Positions 5,969 through 9,692 of a DNA stretch of 9,692 bases are shown one piece after another. This DNA comes from Lachnospiraceae bacterium UBA4711 (GTDB lineage: Bacteria > Bacillota > Clostridia > Lachnospirales > Lachnospiraceae): assembly GCA_002404515.1 (NCBI GenBank), contig DHJV01000121.1, positions 512-10,203 on the forward strand, written 5' to 3'. Position 1 is the first letter of the stretch. The number at the start of each line of letters is the position of its first letter. Both the position numbers and the translations under genes were made by a program. The notes beneath the pieces are model-generated. The model ran no database searches. It had not been told where the DNA came from and saw nothing but the letters and a program-made list of their open reading frames with translations.

Positions 5969-7164
5969 GCATCTTAGATCTTTTCCAGGGTATCGGTACG
6001 ATGTTTGCGCAGTCACCACAGATTGCGATTGCGAGAGTTGTGTTGATCTTCTTAGGATTCTTATTGGTGTATTTAGGCGTGAAGGGAACGTTGGAGCCGC
6101 TGATCATGGTGCCAATGGGACTTGGTATGTCTGCGGTTAATGCGGGCGTTTTGTTTCTCGGTGAAAATCAGATCGGAAACCTGATCATTGATCCGTTGCT
6201 TTCGACGACAGATGAGCTGATGACATACATGCAGATCAATTTCCTGCAGCCGATTTATAACCTGACGTTCAGTAACGGATTGATCGCGTGTCTCGTATTT
6301 ATGGGAATCGGTATCTTATGTGATATCGGTTACGTGCTCGAGCATCCATTTATCAGTATGACGATCGCGCTTTTTGCGGAGATGGGTACGGTTCTGACAT
6401 ATCCGATCGCGCGTGCGATGGGACTTGACGCCGGATCTTCGGCAGCCGTTTCGATCATTGGCGGTGCGGATGGACCGATGGTGCTTTTTGCTTCGCTGAA
6501 GCTGGCACCGGAGCTTTTTGTGCCGATCTCGATCGTCGCGTATCTGTATCTGAGTCTGACCTACGGCGGCTATCCATATCTGATTAAGCTTCTGATTCCG
6601 AAGGAGCTGCGGGGAAAGCAGATTCCGAAGGAGAAGAAGGTGAGCAAGATCCGTCCAAAGGAGAAGATTGTATTTGCGGTGATCACGAACACGCTGCTTT
6701 GTCTGTTGTTCCCGGTTGCGGCACCGTTGTTTTTGAGCTTCTTCGTAGGAATCGTAATCCGCGAGACCGGAATCTCTGCGTACATCAAGATGATTGGAGA
6801 AAATTTCCTGTATTTTGCAACGTTCTTCTTAGGGCTGATGCTTGGAGTTCTGTGTGATGCAAGCACGCTTTTGGATGCAACGGTTGTGAAGCTTCTGATC
6901 CTCGGTATGCTGTCATTATTGCTGTCCGGAATCGGCGGTATCATTGGCGGCTATGTCGTATATTTTTTCAAGAAAGGAAAGTTCAATCCGACGGTCGGTA
7001 TTGCAGGCGTGTCATGTGTGCCGTCTACGGCAAAGGTTGCACAGAAGGCTGCTGCAAAGGCGAATCCGGCAGCATTTATTCTGGATTATGCCCTCGGTGC
7101 GAATATCTGTGGCGTTATCACAACGGCAATCCTGACCGGTATCTACATTACGTTACTTAGTTAA
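5965..7164 (+). CDS. OadB/GcdB/MmdB-like sodium-pump beta subunit
   Basis: This 399-residue polytopic protein is homologous to the beta subunit of Na+-translocating oxaloacetate, methylmalonyl-CoA and glutaconyl-CoA decarboxylases. That subunit decarboxylates carboxybiotin and exports Na+. Signature blocks are clear: SIIGGADGP (163-171), whose D169 matches the essential Asp203 of Klebsiella OadB; NPTVGIAGVSCVPSTAKVAQ (341-360), where N341, G345 and S350 match N373, G377 and S382 while R389 is replaced by K357; and NPAAFILDYALGANICGVI (367-385). The usual TDFGPLLANP block is divergent (CDIGYVLEHP, 119-128). GGGGAGG at 5948-5954 sits 10 bases before the ATG. It overlaps the OadG-like gene by four bases. 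No alpha subunit or biotin carrier is nearby, so it either serves an unlinked decarboxylase or has another transport role. Confidence 0.88.
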   Translation: MSILDLFQGIGTMFAQSPQIAIARVVLIFLGFLLVYLGVKGTLEPLIMVPMGLGMSAVNAGVLFLGENQIGNLIIDPLLSTTDELMTYMQINFLQPIYNLTFSNGLIACLVFMGIGILCDIGYVLEHPFISMTIALFAEMGTVLTYPIARAMGLDAGSSAAVSIIGGADGPMVLFASLKLAPELFVPISIVAYLYLSLTYGGYPYLIKLLIPKELRGKQIPKEKKVSKIRPKEKIVFAVITNTLLCLLFPVAAPLFLSFFVGIVIRETGISAYIKMIGENFLYFATFFLGLMLGVLCDASTLLDATVVKLLILGMLSLLLSGIGGIIGGYVVYFFKKGKFNPTVGIAGVSCVPSTAKVAQKAAAKANPAAFILDYALGANICGVITTAILTGIYITLLS

Positions 7165-7231
7165 ATCAAAATCCCCTTCTGTGCCAGAAGCAGTCGAAAC
7201 AGGCTCTGGTGCGGAAGGGATTCTTTTGTTT
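7165..7231 (+). terminator. Rho-independent terminator after the OadB-like gene
   Basis: A long stem begins just after the stop: AATCCCCTTC (7170-7179) pairs with GAAGGGATT (7214-7222) with one bulged C, and continues through wobble pairs to CCAGA (7184-7188) with TCTGG (7205-7209). The right arm is followed by TTCTTTTGTTT. It marks the boundary between the GC-richer part and the AT-rich cassette. Confidence 0.85.
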
Positions 7232-7246
7232 GGATAGAGTTTTGGT

Positions 7247-7275
7247 TTGACATAAAATATGATACATAATAGAAT
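7247..7275 (+). promoter_or_regulatory. Sigma-A promoter of the accessory cassette
   Basis: TTGACA (7247-7252, perfect) and TAGAAT (7270-7275, one mismatch) have a 17-base spacer. CATAAT at 7265-7270 is an overlapping alternative -10 at a poorer distance. The leader to the first gene would be about 50 bases. No further comparable promoter was seen before the MNT/HEPN pair, so those genes are probably read from here. Confidence 0.75.
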
Positions 7276-7332
7276 TGGTTAAAGAGATAAAAAGAGGTTA
7301 ATAACTTGGAGTTTACGAGACGGAGGGAGATT

Positions 7333-7662
7333 ATGACTGGAAATATGACAGGGTTTGTTATATGGGCGATTGTTGGTGTTATTATCATCGGTCTTGGCGC
7401 AAGAGCATGTCTTTCAAAAAAGGCGGCTGGCTTTTGGGCAAACATAAGACCGATATCTGTAAATGATATAACGGGCTACAATCGTGCTGTTGGTAAGCTG
7501 TTTGTTATTTATGGAGTGATTTTCATTGCATTGGGACTGCCGCTCGTTTCAGGACAGAATTCTTCGTTTATTTTACTGTCAGTATTGGGTGCAATGATTG
7601 AAACGATAGTAATCATGGCGATTTATAGTTTGTGCATCGAAAGGAAGTATAAAGAACAATAG
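7333..7662 (+). CDS. Small three-helix membrane protein (DUF3784-like)
   Basis: This is a 109-residue protein with three predicted membrane helices at about 7-24, 53-71 and 79-101, and a soluble loop between the first two (KKAAGFWANIRPISVNDI, then TGYNRAVGKL). The GYNRAVGK stretch resembles small uncharacterised Firmicute membrane proteins of the DUF3784 type; this is recalled resemblance, not a search. I chose the ATG at 7333 because GGAGG at 7322-7326 lies 6 bases upstream. A TTG 27 bases earlier is in frame but lacks a ribosome site. It is the first gene after the promoter at 7247-7275 and precedes the MNT gene by 33 bases. A second small three-helix protein, now broken, lies at 9290-9590. 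Function is unknown. Confidence 0.75.
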   Translation: MTGNMTGFVIWAIVGVIIIGLGARACLSKKAAGFWANIRPISVNDITGYNRAVGKLFVIYGVIFIALGLPLVSGQNSSFILLSVLGAMIETIVIMAIYSLCIERKYKEQ

Positions 7663-7695
7663 ATGATAAGTGATAAAGGGAAGAAGGGATAGCAT

Positions 7696-7965
7696 TTGAA
7701 ACTGGATGATGTGATTAGAAAGGTTGCAGATATTTGTAGAGAACATCGAGCGAAAAAAGTGATATTGTATGGATCGAGGGCAAAGGGAACCGCCAGCAAA
7801 CATAGTGATATAGATATTGCGGTAGCTGAGGCAGATGATTTTGATAAACTGGTTGAAAAAGTTGAAGAATTGCCAACATTATATAGTATTGATTTATTGA
7901 ATATGGATACTTGTAAGAATGATTTATTATTGGAGGATATTAAACAATATGGACATGAAATTTGA
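7696..7965 (+). CDS. MNT-type nucleotidyltransferase, probable antitoxin of a HEPN/MNT pair
   Basis: This 89-residue protein is a minimal nucleotidyltransferase domain (NTP_transf_2, HI0073 type). The signature GS-x10-DxD is complete: G26 S27, then D38 and D40 in SDIDIAV, with the third metal-binding acidic residue likely D66 (SIDLLNM). In the studied Shewanella MntA/HepT system such a protein adds AMP to the HEPN toxin on a tyrosine and so silences it. The start is a TTG with AAGGGA (7684-7689) 6 bases upstream; no ATG or better start fits before the catalytic motif. It overlaps the HEPN-like gene by 17 bases, so the two are translated together. Its DNA is distinctly AT-rich compared with the genes to the left, suggesting an accessory origin. 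Confidence 0.88.
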   Translation: MKLDDVIRKVADICREHRAKKVILYGSRAKGTASKHSDIDIAVAEADDFDKLVEKVEELPTLYSIDLLNMDTCKNDLLLEDIKQYGHEI

Positions 7966-8350
7966 AAGACGTTTTCAATCGTTTTGTAATTCACTTCATG
8001 CATTGGCAGAAGCCAGGCAAAGAGATCTTACAGATTCATTTGTATTGAGTGGGACAAGCGCAAAATTCAGTATTACATTTGATTTATCATGGAAAGTGAT
8101 GAAGGATATATTGGTACAATATTATGCAATTACAGGGTTTGTAATGGGTTCGCCGAGAGAAGTGTTACGAGAGTCATTTAAAGCAGATCTGATTTCAGAT
8201 GATGCGTGGATGGATATGCTGAAAGTAAGAAATGAGCTTGCACATGATTATGATTGTGAGATTGTGAAAACACATTGCAATACCATTGTTAATAAATATA
8301 TTGATCTGTTTTATGAGTTTGAGGCGGTAGTAAAGACATTGATAAGGTAG
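7949..8350 (+). CDS. HEPN-like nucleotidyltransferase substrate-binding protein (HI0074 family), probable toxin
   Basis: This is a 133-residue all-helical protein. It matches the HI0074 / NTase_sub_bind type by its opening KFERRFQSF, the central FDLSWKVMKDIL (44-55) and SPREVLRESF (68-77), and it sits directly after an MNT gene as that family does. It carries R94-NELA-H99-D-Y101, the Rx4HxY motif in which R and H form the RNase site of HEPN toxins and Y is the AMP acceptor in HepT. Whether this branch is an active RNase is less certain than for HepT (DUF86). The ATG at 7949 was chosen over the one at 7955 because TGGAGGA (7931-7937) is nearer; the gap of 12 bases is still long, so coupling to the overlapping MNT gene probably helps. 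Its stop abuts a VOC gene remnant. Confidence 0.87.
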   Translation: MDMKFERRFQSFCNSLHALAEARQRDLTDSFVLSGTSAKFSITFDLSWKVMKDILVQYYAITGFVMGSPREVLRESFKADLISDDAWMDMLKVRNELAHDYDCEIVKTHCNTIVNKYIDLFYEFEAVVKTLIR

Positions 8351-8445
8351 AGAGTGTTCGCATAGTTTGTCACTATATCGCCGATCCAGAAGGTAATCTG
8401 ATTGAGATTGGTTCTTGGAATAAGGCATACGAGGAAAAAGATTGA
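8351..8445 (+). pseudogene. C-terminal remnant of a VOC/glyoxalase-family protein
   Basis: Read in the frame from 8353, the strand encodes HYIADPEGNLIEIGSW, then NKAYEEKD and a TGA at 8443-8445. The DPEGN-IEI block is the characteristic last strand of vicinal-oxygen-chelate (glyoxalase/bleomycin-resistance) proteins, whose metal ligand is the Glu of IEI. Only about 30 residues remain of a normal 120-130, and there is no start codon or ribosome site in front. The frame continues into the end of the HEPN gene, so the junction is near 8345-8356. The HEPN/MNT cassette or a deletion seems to have removed the rest. It could instead be read as mere coincidence, but the match is specific. Confidence 0.6.
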
Positions 8446-9221
8446 AAACCACTATGAAAAACAAAAGATTGATAGGTATTATTCTAGCCATATTGTTTTT
8501 ATTATTGCTTTACTATACATCACCTCTGATAAATAACAACTTTGATGGTGCTTTGGGATATATGATGAAAAGCGTTCAAAGAATACTATTTTTCGTTGTC
8601 GAACTTATTATATTTGTAAAATTGTTTAAGAAAGACAGCATGGCAAGTGTTGTCAATATGAACAGCTTTAAGGATGCTGTTCCTGCTTGCTCTGCGATGT
8701 TTATTTATGTGGTGTTTGATGTTATTACATATGTGGTGATAGGGGCAAAGATTTGGTTAAATACAACCATGCCTATAGTTGTGTCCTGCCTTATTTTTAT
8801 GCAGCTTGCGACAGGATTATGGGAGGAACTTACATTTAGAGCATTTGTTTGTGAAGGGTATTATCAAGGAGCAAGTGCTACGTTTAAGAGAAGATTTTTA
8901 TATGCGGGCATAAGCATGGTGATATTTGGTATAGTACATGCCGTTGAATGTGATTCTTTGGAACAAGCTATATACAGATTTATTACGACAGGGGTATGGG
9001 GATTTGCATTTGCATCTGTATATTTATATACACATAACATACTTGCAGCCGCCTTTATACATTTCGTTACGAACATATTTTTAAATATACCAATATTTAT
9101 ATCTGATTGGAATGATTCGCCGCTTTTTATAATTCTTGATAATTATGTGCAGTGGGTGATGCTGGCTGCTATTCTGATAGTGGCGGTTGTATTTCTTTAT
9201 AAGAAACCGGTTAGAGAGTAA
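8442..9221 (+). CDS. CPBP-family intramembrane metalloprotease homologue (CAAX/Abi)
   Basis: This 259-residue membrane protein has about seven or eight predicted helices. The CPBP (CAAX protease and bacteriocin-processing, Abi) motifs are all present: EExxxR as E128 E129-LTF-R133, FGIVH with H166, and HFVTN with H207 and N211. These residues bind metal and form the glutamate-protease site inside the membrane. Family members process prenylated or secreted peptides, give bacteriocin self-immunity, or have unknown roles. The start is taken as TTG at 8442, because GAGG (8431-8434) is 7 bases upstream; an ATG at 8454 is also in frame but 19 bases from it. The TTG overlaps the TGA of the VOC remnant. 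Its AT-rich DNA matches the MNT/HEPN pair. A small hairpin (9215-9229) spans its stop codon. Confidence 0.88.
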   Translation: MKTTMKNKRLIGIILAILFLLLLYYTSPLINNNFDGALGYMMKSVQRILFFVVELIIFVKLFKKDSMASVVNMNSFKDAVPACSAMFIYVVFDVITYVVIGAKIWLNTTMPIVVSCLIFMQLATGLWEELTFRAFVCEGYYQGASATFKRRFLYAGISMVIFGIVHAVECDSLEQAIYRFITTGVWGFAFASVYLYTHNILAAAFIHFVTNIFLNIPIFISDWNDSPLFIILDNYVQWVMLAAILIVAVVFLYKKPVRE

Positions 9222-9289
9222 AATACTCTAAAAGCGAATGTATCTGTTGATGAAGCAATTAAATTGATGGAAACCGGAGGTGTATTGAT
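9222..9289 (+). other. Gap with possible coding remnant and the ribosome site of the next gene
   Basis: The frame from 9222 reads through SVDEAIKLMETGG before stopping just inside the next gene. SVDEAIKLME resembles the start of rhodanese-like domains, but it has no start codon and lacks any active-site part. GGAGG at 9276-9280, 9 bases before the next ATG, is a good ribosome site. No promoter pair was found. Confidence 0.2.
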
Positions 9290-9590
9290 ATGGCTGGCGC
9301 AATTATAGTTGCGGTGATAGGAATTGTATTTATAACATTTGGTTTTTTGATGTGGAAAAAGGAAAATATCACGTTGCTTCATAGTTATCATTATGAAAAA
9401 GTGGCTCCAAATGATAAAAAGGATTTTATAAATTATCAGGTTGGGTGTTATCTCTGTTGGAGCTGGTCTTGTGGTGACAGCAGTAATAATAGGAATAACG
9501 GACTCTGCGTTAGGTTTTATTGCTTTTGCATTTGGGTTTGCTGTTGGATTAGCATTGCTGATTTACGCAGGAGCAAAATATAATCGCTAA
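9290..9590 (+). pseudogene. Small three-helix membrane protein gene broken by a +1 frameshift
   Basis: The first 50 codons (MAGAIIVAVIGIVFITFGFL..., then HSYHYEKV and DKKDFINYQ) read as a helix and a polar loop, then the frame turns into a Cys/Trp-rich nonsense tail ending at 9583. One base further the frame reads GVISVGAGLVVTAVIIGI and continues to AGAKYNR and TAA at 9588-9590. Removing one G from GGG at 9443-9445 joins the two halves as NYQ-V-GVISVGAG and gives a 99-residue protein with helices at about 3-21, 52-70 and 73-92. The HSYHYEKV...DKK loop is seen in small Firmicute membrane proteins, possibly related to DUF3784. GGAGG lies 9 bases upstream. It may be a real recent mutation or a base-calling error. 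Confidence 0.75.
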
Positions 9591-9692
9591 TAGAGAAACG
9601 AATTTCAGTTTTGTGGACAGTTGATTAAAGAGAAAAATCGGAATTTGTGGAGAGATTTCCTGAACTTTCCTTATTTTACAGGCTTTTCAGCC
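9591..9692. other. Gene-free right edge with a degenerate internal repeat
   Basis: No credible coding frame was found on either strand. TTTGTGGA-AG-type words recur (TTTTGTGGACAG at 9609-9620 and ATTTGTGGAGAG at 9643-9654), both preceded by GAATTT within 17 bases, and the edge ends with a small GGCT-TTTC-AGCC hairpin (9681-9692). It may be the end of a dispersed repeat continuing outside the window, or the terminator region of a converging gene. Confidence 0.3.

Noticed and set aside
9215..9229. Hairpin AGAGTA-AAA-TACTCT at the CPBP stop as a terminator
   Set aside because: The stem is only six AT-rich pairs with a three-base loop and no T-tract follows.
9440..9583. Cys/Trp-rich C-terminus of the 97-codon frame from 9290 as a real domain
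   Set aside because: The next frame gives two coherent membrane helices and a proper end, so the Cys/Trp-rich tail is frameshift nonsense.
1..9692. CRISPR array, tRNA, rRNA or insertion sequence
   Set aside because: No regularly spaced repeats, cloverleaf-type sequence, rRNA-like stretch or transposase gene was seen on either strand.

Overview
The window looks like chromosomal DNA of a gut Firmicute, most likely Lachnospiraceae (Roseburia, Agathobacter or Coprococcus-like). This rests on moderate GC in the left three quarters, strong AGGAGG-type ribosome sites, sigma-A style promoters (TTGACA-17-TATGAT), and the gene types: a MacB/FtsX-type ABC exporter with a TetR regulator and an OadB-like sodium pump subunit. 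Genus is inference. All clear genes are on the + strand.

Left part (1-4420). A TetR/AcrR-type regulator (71-685) ends at a rho-independent terminator. A 217-base AT-rich gap follows, holding one perfect 19-bp palindrome and two weaker copies of it, which are good candidate operators. Next is a two-gene ABC transporter operon: an ATPase (939-1640) and, one base later, a 909-residue permease with two FtsX domains (1642-4371). The permease ends at a hairpin that can terminate transcription in both directions. The simplest reading is a regulator that represses an export or envelope-defence pump.

Middle part (4380-7231). A short-chain dehydrogenase/reductase (4466-5266) is driven by a promoter whose -35 box lies inside the preceding terminator hairpin. 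A near-consensus promoter (5303-5331) then drives an apparent operon of three genes: an unrecognised 140-residue membrane-anchored or secreted protein (5370-5792), a 40-residue single-helix protein resembling the gamma (OadG) subunit of sodium-pumping decarboxylases (5846-5968), and an OadB-like beta subunit (5965-7164) coupled to it by an ATGA overlap. No carboxyltransferase (alpha) or biotin carrier gene is in the window. A strong terminator closes the unit.

Right part (7232-9692). The DNA becomes visibly more AT-rich and looks like an accessory cassette. A promoter (7247-7275) precedes a small three-helix membrane protein (7333-7662), an overlapping MNT nucleotidyltransferase / HEPN pair of the HI0073/HI0074 type (7696-8350, a probable toxin-antitoxin or defence module), the C-terminal remnant of a VOC/glyoxalase protein (8351-8445), a CPBP-family intramembrane protease homologue (8442-9221), and a second small membrane protein broken by a one-base frameshift (9290-9590). 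The last 100 bases contain no gene I can support.

The least ordinary items are the minimal beta/gamma sodium-pump pair with its unknown 140-residue partner, the promoter nested in a terminator, the triple operator array, and the decaying AT-rich cassette around the HEPN/MNT pair.
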